NCBI RefSeq assembly: GCF_001485215.1
Contig: NZ_BBWW01000001.1
Span: forward strand, 3,286,001-3,350,000
Origin: Leptolyngbya sp. NIES-2104
GTDB taxonomy: Bacteria > Cyanobacteriota > Cyanobacteriia > Leptolyngbyales > Leptolyngbyaceae
Length of the DNA: 64,000 nucleotides
Direction: 5' to 3'
Shown here: positions 19,588 to 26,710 of the stretch, piece after piece
Layout of the letters: the number at the start of each line of letters is the position of its first letter
Numbering within the stretch: position 1 is the first letter of the stretch
The notes under the pieces: model-generated
What the model was told of the DNA's origin: nothing
The model's database searches: none
What the model saw: the letters and a program-made list of their open reading frames with translations, nothing else
Made by a program: the position numbers and the translations under genes

Positions 19588-20343
19588 TTAAATCGACTGA
19601 CCGCCGGAGACTTCGATACGCTGGGCATTCACCCATTGATTGTCTTGGGATAGGAGTGATGCGATCGCGCCCCCGATATCATCTGGCAGACCCACGCGAC
19701 CGAGCGCCGTTAGGGAAGCAACGGATTTATTCATTTCTGGATTATCGCGGACTGCACCACCCGCAAAATCAGTTTCGATCGCACCTGGAGCGACTGTATT
19801 GACTGCGATTTGTCTCGATCCTAGTTCTTTGGCTAGGTAGCGAGTTAACACCTCGATCGCGCCTTTCATACTGGCGTAAGCTGCATAACCTGGTAGGCTA
19901 AATCGCGCCAACCCAGATGAAAGATTGACGATTCGTCCGCCGTCATTCATCAGTGGCAATAGTTTCTGAGTGAGGAAGAAAACGCCCTTGAGGTGAATGT
20001 TCATCAAATGGTCAAAATCTTCCTCGGTGGTTTCGGCAAAAGAGGCGTAAACACCCGTTCCAGCATTATTCACCAAAAAATCAAACTGCTCGGCTTGCCA
20101 GTTATCTTTAAGTGACTGCTGGACTTGTGCGGCGAAACGATCAAACGTTTTAGTGTCGCCAGTATCTAATTGCAGTGCTACCGCTTTAGCGCCAAGCTGT
20201 TCAATTTCTGCGACCACGTTCTTCGCTTCTTCAGCATTGCGATGATAAGTGACGATGACATCAACTCCTTTTTTAGCCAGGTTCAAAGCAGTACTTTTGC
20301 CCAGTCCTCGGCTCGATCCCGTTACTAATGCAATTTTGGTCAT
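19588..20343 (-). CDS. Short-chain dehydrogenase
   Basis: The start is ATG 20343 after AAGGATAAGG; in-frame codons further up run into the AraC gene. The 251-residue protein has TGSSRGLG (8-15), TYHRN after beta-2, NNAG (92-95), Ser142, Tyr156, Lys160 (YAAYASMKGAIEVLTRYLAKELG) and APGAIETDFAGG. It is the first gene of the run SDR-SDR-ADH-NmrA-MDR-SDR and is divergent from the AraC gene at 20507, with a 163-bp shared control region. Confidence 0.93.
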   Translation of the reverse strand: MTKIALVTGSSRGLGKSTALNLAKKGVDVIVTYHRNAEEAKNVVAEIEQLGAKAVALQLDTGDTKTFDRFAAQVQQSLKDNWQAEQFDFLVNNAGTGVYASFAETTEEDFDHLMNIHLKGVFFLTQKLLPLMNDGGRIVNLSSGLARFSLPGYAAYASMKGAIEVLTRYLAKELGSRQIAVNTVAPGAIETDFAGGAVRDNPEMNKSVASLTALGRVGLPDDIGGAIASLLSQDNQWVNAQRIEVSGGQSI

Positions 20344-20506
20344 TGCCTTATCCTTCTGTGTTGTCCGAATACGTTTATCGTAGGGTTGCAGATTGGGTTC
20401 TTCAATACACAAACCTCGCCATTTATTGCCTAATCCTCCAGATTGTGGTTTTAGGACTGGATAAAAATGTTCTACAATCTGCAAAAGAAGATCAGCTCCA
20501 AAACCT

Positions 20507-21412
20507 ATGACAGATGAACTCATCGCCGATCGATGTCGAGAATTAGCCGCCCTGATCAATCGCCATACCAATGGTGACGGTTATCATCAAACGAGGATCG
20601 CGCCGCTAGGATTTAGCCGTGAGTCTTTGACGAGTACGAGGCTGCATGGAGTCAGCACCCCAATGCTGGCGATCGTGGTTCAGGGCAAAAAAGGTGCCGC
20701 GCTGGGTGAGGAAATCTATCGATATGGTGAAGCGCAATATCTGGTGGTTTCAGTTGATCAGCCGATTAGCGGATTTATTCTCGAAGCGACTCCCGATCGC
20801 CCTTATTTAGGATTCAAGCTGGATCTTGACCCGCACGAACTTTGTGAACTTATTGCAGTTCAGACGACTGCGATCGCGGATAAAAAAGAAACTTCAGTCC
20901 GAGGCTTTTTCGTCAGCACCGCTAATCTATCATTGCTTGATTGCGCCCTGCGATTGATCCAGTTATTGGATACTCCTGAAGATATTCCAATTCTAGCTCC
21001 GATGATGATTCGCGAAATTTACTACCGCTTGTTGATCGGCGAACAAAGTGAAGCCGTTCGTCAGATTGCGACATCGGGGAGCAACATGCAGCGGATCGCA
21101 GCAGTCATTCAAAGCATCAAGGTAGATTTTGCTAAACCCCTGCGCGTTGCTGATCTCGCTGAACAAGCCAGCATGTCGCCTTCCTCTTTCCACCATCATT
21201 TTAAGCAAGTGACCTCAATGAGTCCGCTGCAATATCAAAAGCAGATCCGGCTCCTAGAAGCTCGTCGGCTCATGCTGGTGGAAGATTACAATGCGATTAC
21301 GGCTGCCGATCGAGTCGGCTATGAAAGTCCATCTCAGTTCAGCCGGGAATATGCTCGCCTGTTTGGTGCGCCGCCCATTCAGGATATCGGGCGTTTACTC
21401 TCAGTTAGCTAA
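20507..21412 (+). CDS. AraC family transcriptional regulator (AraC_N type)
   Basis: The 301-residue protein has an N-terminal AraC_N cupin-like domain (RIAPLGFSRESLTSTRLHGVSTPMLAIVVQGKKGAALG ... LVVSVDQPISGFILEATPDRPYLGFKLDLD, about 25-135). The C-terminal double HTH is LRVADLAEQASMSPSSFHHHFKQVTSMSPLQYQKQIRL and ADRVGYESPSQFSREYARLFGAPP. This subtype frequently sits divergent to alcohol dehydrogenase and SDR genes, exactly as here, and probably activates the leftward six-gene run in response to an aldehyde- or xenobiotic-type signal. Confidence 0.93.
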   Translation: MTDELIADRCRELAALINRHTNGDGYHQTRIAPLGFSRESLTSTRLHGVSTPMLAIVVQGKKGAALGEEIYRYGEAQYLVVSVDQPISGFILEATPDRPYLGFKLDLDPHELCELIAVQTTAIADKKETSVRGFFVSTANLSLLDCALRLIQLLDTPEDIPILAPMMIREIYYRLLIGEQSEAVRQIATSGSNMQRIAAVIQSIKVDFAKPLRVADLAEQASMSPSSFHHHFKQVTSMSPLQYQKQIRLLEARRLMLVEDYNAITAADRVGYESPSQFSREYARLFGAPPIQDIGRLLSVS

Positions 21413-21537
21413 GTTGATAGTTGTCAAAGAGGCAATTAGGGCGCGGGTGATTTGCTCGTTCGGCGACTGCGCGGCTTTGATACTGTGGCAATATTCAATC
21501 GTGTAAAGTATAAATCGCGGCTTCATTCGCTTTCATT

Positions 21538-22242
21538 ATGCAAAACCAACAGGCACCCATTTTATTCAACCAAAAGACTGCGTCTTCCTACGACAAGCAA
21601 AATGCTCTTTGGGAGGCGGGGCGCGAGGCGCTCTTTTCATTGATGCGCCTGATTCTCTCAGAGCTTCCGGCTGATGCACGGATTCTGTGCGTGGGTGCCG
21701 GAACCGGAACGGAAATGATCGCTCTGGCGCAAGCCTTTCCGCAATGGCAATTCACAGCGGTCGAGCCAGCATCTGCAATGCTGGACGTTTGTCGTCGAAA
21801 AGCCGACGAAAGCGACATCACCTCGCGTTGCACGTTCCACGAAGGTTATCTCGATTCGCTGCCCGCTTCGGAGGCATTCGATGCGGCGACTTGCCTGTTG
21901 GTCTCTCAGTTCCTAAAGCAAGCGGAAGAGCGGAGTCGCTTTTTCGGTCAAATCGCACAACGCCTTCGCCCCGGTGGAGTTTTGATCAGTTCCGACTTAG
22001 TTCTGGGTATGTCACCGCCAGTTTATCAGAGCTTGATTGAAGTTTGGTTGCGAATGCAAGGCTCAGGCTGGAGTGAGGAAGACATCGAAAAGATGCGCGC
22101 TGTTTGGAGTCTTCACATCACGGCTTTAACTCTGCCTGAAATCGAAGCAATCATCGCAGCGGGCGGCTTTGATACTCCAGTGTTGTTTTTTCAAACCCTT
22201 TTCATTCACGCCTGGTTTTCAAAGCGAACAGCACCGGATTAA
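21538..22242 (+). CDS. Class I SAM-dependent methyltransferase
   Basis: The 234-residue protein has the class I methyltransferase core: motif I RILCVGAGTGTEMIALAQAF (about 43-62) that binds S-adenosylmethionine, acidic end of beta-2 in FTAVEPASAMLD, and the motif IV region FDAATCLLVSQFLK followed by RLRPGGVLISSDLV. The N-terminus (MQNQQAPILFNQKTASSYDKQNALWEAGREALFSLMRLIL) is typical of small-molecule methyltransferases. The acceptor is unknown. It lies alone on the plus strand between the AraC gene and the leftward NmrA pseudogene. Confidence 0.88.
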   Translation: MQNQQAPILFNQKTASSYDKQNALWEAGREALFSLMRLILSELPADARILCVGAGTGTEMIALAQAFPQWQFTAVEPASAMLDVCRRKADESDITSRCTFHEGYLDSLPASEAFDAATCLLVSQFLKQAEERSRFFGQIAQRLRPGGVLISSDLVLGMSPPVYQSLIEVWLRMQGSGWSEEDIEKMRAVWSLHITALTLPEIEAIIAAGGFDTPVLFFQTLFIHAWFSKRTAPD

Positions 22243-22302
22243 TAATAGATGCTGGCTCACGTCGATCGATGCGATTAGATTGACTATATTTTTGAGCTTC
22301 TA

Positions 22303-22932
22303 TTAGTAAAAAATCAGTGGTGCTTGGTGCAGATAGAGATCGTCGCTAAGTTGATGAAGGACAAAATCCGCCACGTCCGATCGCGAGATTTTTCCGGCTG
22401 TCACCCCAGTTAAATCAGTCATCACTCGGTAATGCCCTTTGGCAGGATCATCGGTCAATCCTCCCGGACGCACGATCGTCCAATCGAGATTACTCTGGCG
22501 AATTTCGGCTTCCTGACGGTCTTTGTCGTCATAGATCCGCTGCAATATCAATGGCAGAATCAGCTTGTCATAGAAGAAACCGCCATGACCTTTACTATCC
22601 CCTGCACCCACTCCAGTAATGCAAATCAATCGCTTGACACCGTGCCGCTCCATCGCCTGAACTAAGTTTTTTGTGCCTTCCGAGAGTAGCGTCACTGGTT
22701 CAAAACTGATTTTTCTCGTGCCCAAGGAGCTGATGACTGCATCTTGCTGCTGCATCGCATCTAATGAGACGCGATCGAGGATGTCCCCTTGCACAACCTG
22801 GAGAGAGTTGTGCTGCATTTCAAACTTGTCGGGATTGCGAACAAGCGCAGTGATGTCGTGTCCTTAGGTTAAGCCTCGATCGACAATCTGCCGTCCTGTC
22901 GCTCCTGTTGCCCCAATTACGAAAATTCTCAT
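22303..22932 (-). pseudogene. NmrA-type NAD(P)-binding gene interrupted by one in-frame stop
   Basis: From ATG 22932 the frame reads MRIFVIGATGATGRQIVDRGLT, then TAA at codon 23 (22864-22866), then continues in the same frame GHDITALVRNPDKFEMQHNSLQVVQGDILDRVSLDAMQ and onward for 180 more codons to FVLHQLSDDLYLHQAPLIFY. Without the stop it would be a normal 209-residue NAD(P)-binding oxidoreductase with the GATGATG fingerprint. A CAA to TAA change would explain it. A re-start at 22818 gives a protein without the cofactor loop. It is either a recent pseudogene or a sequence error. Confidence 0.82.
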
Positions 22933-22977
22933 TGATGTTTCTCACTTACAAGACTATGGGCTAGTTTTCGATTGTCC

Positions 22978-23400
22978 TTAATACTTTAACTTTGGGAACC
23001 AGGTAAAGACGGAAGGTGCGCCTTGAAAATACCACAACGCCAGAGCCGGGTCGCAAATGGCGCACCCAAACGATGACAATGGCACGAATGGAACGATCGG
23101 TGTCCCGTATAAATGATGGACTGTATCCCATGCGGTGTGCAACAGCCATCCAATTCCAATGAATCGGTAGTCCTTTAATCCCCAGTAGGCGACACCAGTC
23201 ATCACAGTGCAGAAGGCGAATTCCCATCCCAATAAGCCACCATTGAGATACGCAGCCCCAGCTCCGGCAATCATTAGGGCACTGAAATTGCGACGGTTTG
23301 GCTCCTTAAATAAAGAACACAGGGTAATATAAATTAGAGCCACCACTAGCGGTGCAATTAGCTGGATAATCGTTATGTCGGGTCTGGATTGAACTTGCAT
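22978..23400 (-). CDS. DUF6010 family membrane protein
   Basis: The 140-residue protein has about four membrane segments (IIQLIAPLVVALIYITLCSL, ALMIAGAGAAYLNGGLLGWEFAF, WLLHTAWDTVHHLYG and the C-terminal part). The conserved block HTAWDTVHHLYGTPIVPFVPLSSFGCAICDPALALWYF is typical of the DUF6010 group. Function is not established; the conserved histidines suggest a metal or cofactor role, which is speculation. It belongs to the leftward series with 2TM, DUF6220 and PfpI-type genes upstream. Confidence 0.78.
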   Translation of the reverse strand: MQVQSRPDITIIQLIAPLVVALIYITLCSLFKEPNRRNFSALMIAGAGAAYLNGGLLGWEFAFCTVMTGVAYWGLKDYRFIGIGWLLHTAWDTVHHLYGTPIVPFVPLSSFGCAICDPALALWYFQGAPSVFTWFPKLKY

Positions 23401-23467
23401 AGTATTACTCCTACGTTACTTTGTTCAGTCTGTATGGAAACGTGAATATCTACGCATCCAACACTTT

Positions 23468-23923
23468 CTACATCTTTTGTTGTTGGTATTCCCATTTCTG
23501 AAAAGCGCGATCGTAGGTATATCCCTGACGTTGGAAAAAGACCCGCCATGCGTCCACACCGCGCACCAGACCCCAGGAAATGAGGACGTATAACGACCAG
23601 GGAACACCAAACCCAGTGAGTAAGTTTAATGCGATCAAGCAGGAATTGACGATCGCGTATTTAGTCAATCGCTCTTGAAGTTTGGAGCGTCGATAGGCTT
23701 GAAAGGCTCGATTTTTCTGAATGACTTTTTGTCGATCGAGCCACTGACTTTGAGCAAACTCGATTAGGTCGGGAGTAATGCTGAGTTCTTGGGCGATTTC
23801 TAGCAACTGATCATAGGATAGCTCAGTACTAACATGTGAGTGTTCTGCTAGCGCAATATTCAGAATCTCACGGACATCTTCTTGGCGATACGAGCGAGTT
23901 GATGATTGTTTTACAATGTTCAT
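23468..23923 (-). CDS. 2TM-domain protein
   Basis: The 151-residue protein begins with a helical, UBA/DUF1707-like segment (REDVREILNIALAEHSHVSTELSYDQLLEIAQELSITPDLIEFA). It ends with a 2TM domain in which two membrane helices (YAIVNSCLIALNLLTGF and PWSLYVLISWGLVRGVDAW) are followed by FQRQGYTYDRAFQKWEYQ. Such proteins are common in cyanobacteria, often near stress or signalling genes, and have no proven function. Its ATG overlaps the TGA of the DUF6220 gene by 4 bp (ATGA), showing translational coupling. Confidence 0.82.
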   Translation of the reverse strand: MNIVKQSSTRSYRQEDVREILNIALAEHSHVSTELSYDQLLEIAQELSITPDLIEFAQSQWLDRQKVIQKNRAFQAYRRSKLQERLTKYAIVNSCLIALNLLTGFGVPWSLYVLISWGLVRGVDAWRVFFQRQGYTYDRAFQKWEYQQQKM

Positions 23924-24366
23924 GTCAAGTGATTTGCTGATGAATTGACAACGGGATCTGACTGTTTAAACATCTCACGCCAAACGAGATGAACTAACGT
24001 CGTTGAGGCTGTGAATAAAGAGAATCCGACCAGTGGGTGAAGTACACCTAAAGGTAAGGGATGATTGAAGTGACCTGTGATAAATTGCAGCGCGAGTAGT
24101 ACAACTAGAACTCCTGTCAGCCCTTTGATTTTGCGAGGAAAAGGCTCGATCAATAAATCGATGAATAGCAGTACTGCTAATCCAGCATAGCTACGAACTA
24201 ACCAAACGTGAATGCTCCACCAAGTCGGATCATAGAAAACTGCTAACCCAACGGTTAAGAGTTGGGCAACCAGGCAGAGGTTAAATAAAATAGCGATCGC
24301 CAGAAAGCCAATTTGAGTCCAGGGTTTAGAGGATTGCTGGTGTTTAGAGGGAAGATTGATTGTCAT
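23920..24366 (-). CDS. DUF6220-like four-helix membrane protein
   Basis: The 148-residue protein has four hydrophobic segments (IGFLAIAILFNLCLVAQLLTVGLAVF, SYAGLAVLLFIDLLIEPF, LTGVLVVLLALQFITGHF, LHPLVGFSLFTASTTLVHLVWR) with conserved WWSIHVWLVRSYAG and LHPLVGF parts. This is the DUF6220 arrangement, distantly reminiscent of small haem-binding membrane proteins because of the paired histidines; that link is only a guess. It overlaps the 2TM gene by 4 bp and is 87 bp downstream of the PfpI gene. Confidence 0.72.
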   Translation of the reverse strand: MTINLPSKHQQSSKPWTQIGFLAIAILFNLCLVAQLLTVGLAVFYDPTWWSIHVWLVRSYAGLAVLLFIDLLIEPFPRKIKGLTGVLVVLLALQFITGHFNHPLPLGVLHPLVGFSLFTASTTLVHLVWREMFKQSDPVVNSSANHLT

Positions 24367-24453
24367 AGTGAGCTACTCGTGTGGATTAATCCTGTAGATT
24401 GAAGGATGCTGTTTGAGAACAATCTAGAGAAACAGCATCCCCAATCAATTTGC

Positions 24454-25122
24454 TTATTTTGCTAGCTCTAAATTCGAGGCTCCCTGCATAAAGAGGAGCG
24501 CTTTATTCACTAGCTCAGGACCAGCTTTTTCGGGCGAACCGACATCAAACGGTGGAGCAGGATCGTACTCCAGCAATAATTGAACAATCTTGGCGGTTTC
24601 CTCACCGTAAAGGATACTCGCGATCGTCAAACCAAAATCGATCCCGGCGGTCACCCCTCCACCCGTGATGCGATTGCGATCGACAACGACACGCTCGGTT
24701 CCCACCTCAACGCCCAGATTTGCCATCATGTGTTCGCGCATTCCCCAGTGCGTCGCTGCTCGATACCCCTGTAGCAATCCGGCTTTCGCCAAAAACTCCG
24801 ACCCGCCACACACAGAGGTGATAAACTTTGCAGTCCTGCCTTGTTTTCGGAAAAACTCAATCACCTCCGAATCGTCTACAATTGCCCGCTGTTCTAAGCC
24901 GCCGCCGACACAAATGACATCTAAGGACGGGCAATTTTCAAAGGTAGTGTCCGGCAAAACCATCATGCCATCATCGGTCTGAATGGGATCTAACGTTTTC
25001 CAGATCCGATAAATTTGGATACCCGGCAGCGCACTAAACACTTGCTGCGGTCCCACAATGTCTAACGATGTCATGCCGGGGTAAAATATCAAACCAATGA
25101 TGTGTTTCTGTGAGTCAGTCAT
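24454..25122 (-). CDS. DJ-1/PfpI family protein (cyclohexyl-isocyanide hydratase-like)
   Basis: The 222-residue protein has the class I glutamine-amidotransferase-like fold. It starts IIGLIFYPGMTSLDIVGPQQVFSALPG, has the nucleophile elbow ITSVCGGSEFLAKAGLL with Cys105, and then ATHWGMREHM with a conserved His. Within the family it is closest to isocyanide hydratase/ThiJ proteins, where the Cys acts with an Asp on isocyanides; glyoxalase or chaperone roles are alternatives. The second residue after the Cys is Gly instead of the usual Ala or Gly-Ala. It is divergent from the LuxR gene at 25222. Confidence 0.86.
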   Translation of the reverse strand: MTDSQKHIIGLIFYPGMTSLDIVGPQQVFSALPGIQIYRIWKTLDPIQTDDGMMVLPDTTFENCPSLDVICVGGGLEQRAIVDDSEVIEFFRKQGRTAKFITSVCGGSEFLAKAGLLQGYRAATHWGMREHMMANLGVEVGTERVVVDRNRITGGGVTAGIDFGLTIASILYGEETAKIVQLLLEYDPAPPFDVGSPEKAGPELVNKALLFMQGASNLELAK

Positions 25123-25221
25123 AAATTTATTTCCTTTAGGCGCTTGAGATTCAATCTGTTCTTATACTAGAAGTAACAACCGACCTCGCCTAGTCCTCGA
25201 TCGAGTACTCTTTTCACCGCC

Positions 25222-25950
25222 ATGAGCATTCCCTTGAAGCTTTTATTTGAAGAAATTCATCAGGCAGAAAATGAAAACAGCTTGCGATCGCACCTTGCTC
25301 CTAAGATCGGCGAGTACTTTGCAGCGAAGCGATCGGGAATCTTCTTTTTTGACCAGATTTTAGCGGATAAGAATCTTCAGAAAGTTCTGAAAGTTGCGCT
25401 CTCTGTCGAACATAATCCAGTTGCCCGTTACTTAACAGAGCGACATACGCCCGTCCATGAAGGATTGGTGACCTCCCCCAAAGCATGGGCGATCGTTTGT
25501 CCCCGTCCTGATCATTGGCACGTCATGGCAGGACCGATTGTGAGTCACGGTCAATTAGTCGGGGTGGTCGGCTGCACCCGTGATAAGTCGATGCCTGCTT
25601 TTGACACACAGAATCTAGCCGATTTGAGCGGAATTTGTCTGCATTTGTCCGCTTGGACTGCCACAACTCGTTCTCATGCTGATGTTAGCGTTCGTGAAGC
25701 GTATTCAGGCAGATCAGGCAACACAGGAAAGATACAGCACCCGTTATTTAGAAGCAATCTTTTAACGGCTCGTGAATTACAAATTGCTGAGTTGGTGAGT
25801 TTAGGGCGAACCAATGCGGAAATTGGTAACGAACTTTGGATCGCTGAGAATTCTGTCAAGCAGGCTCTGAAGCGAATGTTCCGTAAGCTTGGGGTTTCAT
25901 CTCGTGCAGAAATGGTTGCACAACTTTATGCCGAGCGGATTGCTGTGTAG
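25222..25950 (+). CDS. LuxR-type regulator with GAF-like sensor domain
   Basis: The 242-residue protein has an N-terminal GAF-like region (LRSHLAPKIGEYFAAKRSGIFFFDQIL ... VVGCTRDKSMPAFDTQNLADLSGICLHLSAW, about 20-140). The C-terminal LuxR helix-turn-helix is LTARELQIAELVSLGRTNAEIGNELWIAENSVKQALKRMFRKLGVSSRAEMVAQL (about 177-232). It has no receiver domain, so regulation is probably by a small ligand. It is divergent from the PfpI gene with only 99 bp between the starts, so control of the PfpI-DUF6220-2TM-DUF6010 series is likely. Confidence 0.9.
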   Translation: MSIPLKLLFEEIHQAENENSLRSHLAPKIGEYFAAKRSGIFFFDQILADKNLQKVLKVALSVEHNPVARYLTERHTPVHEGLVTSPKAWAIVCPRPDHWHVMAGPIVSHGQLVGVVGCTRDKSMPAFDTQNLADLSGICLHLSAWTATTRSHADVSVREAYSGRSGNTGKIQHPLFRSNLLTARELQIAELVSLGRTNAEIGNELWIAENSVKQALKRMFRKLGVSSRAEMVAQLYAERIAV

Positions 25951-26014
25951 ATCGGCATAAAGTTGCGGCAGTCGTTTGAAAGCGACTTGTCAGAATCAGA
26001 AGGTAACGATCGCA

Positions 26015-26638
26015 TCAAGCACCAATTAGGTAGAGCAGGATCAGATTCGCCACCTCCTGCTCAAATTGATGCTTGCTTATAAAACCGGGTTGCTCAATCA
26101 CGGCTGAATGACACAACGACTCGATCGTGCGACTCAAGATGAAAACCGTCATCTCAAGATTTTGGGGACGAATGCGATCGCTCCACCGTGCAAGATACGC
26201 CCGGAGTAATTCTGTAATGCGTTCATCTGCCTTCTGCACTTGCTGCGATCGTTCTGAACGCGGAATTTCTTCACTCAGAACTTGATGCAGAGCCGGATTG
26301 ATCGCATGAGCCGCAATCACCGCTTTTATCAATGCTGGAATCGCGATTTCTAATGGCGCATCGGCTAGATCTTTCAGCTTTGATTCCACTAATTCAGCGA
26401 TTTCATTAGAGTGTTGCTCGATTAAGGCAGCCATCAATGATTCCTTGTTCGGGAAGTATTGATATAACGAACCAATACTAATTCCAGCTCGTTCTGCAAT
26501 GTGATTGGTGTTGGCTTTGTCGTAGCCTTCCTGAGTCAAAATGTGAGTTGTTGCCTCTAAAATCGCTTCAACCGTCAGGCGAGAACGGTCTTGCTGCGGT
26601 AGCTTCCGGGGATTAATAGAACGTTTGCGCGGCATCAA
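26015..26638 (-). CDS. TetR/AcrR family transcriptional regulator
   Basis: The 207-residue protein has a basic start (MPRKRSINPRKLPQQDRSRL) and a TetR HTH (TVEAILEATTHILTQEGYDKANTNHIAERAGISIGSLYQYFPNKESLMAAL, about 21-72). An all-helical ligand domain follows, with the TetR_C-like segment HAINPALHQVLSEEIPRSER. A GGGAGAG ribosome site precedes ATG 26638. Tandem palindromic repeats directly upstream (26669-26710) are likely its operators. The glucosidase gene at 26708 reads in the same direction and ends at these repeats. A decayed relative is fused into the pseudogene at 34425. Confidence 0.92.
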   Translation of the reverse strand: MMPRKRSINPRKLPQQDRSRLTVEAILEATTHILTQEGYDKANTNHIAERAGISIGSLYQYFPNKESLMAALIEQHSNEIAELVESKLKDLADAPLEIAIPALIKAVIAAHAINPALHQVLSEEIPRSERSQQVQKADERITELLRAYLARWSDRIRPQNLEMTVFILSRTIESLCHSAVIEQPGFISKHQFEQEVANLILLYLIGA

Positions 26639-26668
26639 ACTCTCTCCCTTAAATGCGAGTTGGCAAAC

Positions 26669-26710
26669 ACAAGTAATTACTCATATCATACAAGCAATTA
26701 CTCATATTTA
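26669..26710. promoter_or_regulatory. Tandem 21-bp repeats, candidate TetR operators
   Basis: Two 21-bp units, ACAAGTAATTACTCATATCAT and ACAAGCAATTACTCATATTTA-type, stand head to tail from 26669 and 26690. The first contains the perfect palindrome AGTAATTACT and the second one mismatch of it. A 21-bp period is two DNA turns, as expected for two TetR dimers on one face. They lie 31-72 bp upstream of the TetR start; the second runs to the glucosidase stop codon. Autoregulation is inferred. Confidence 0.55.
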
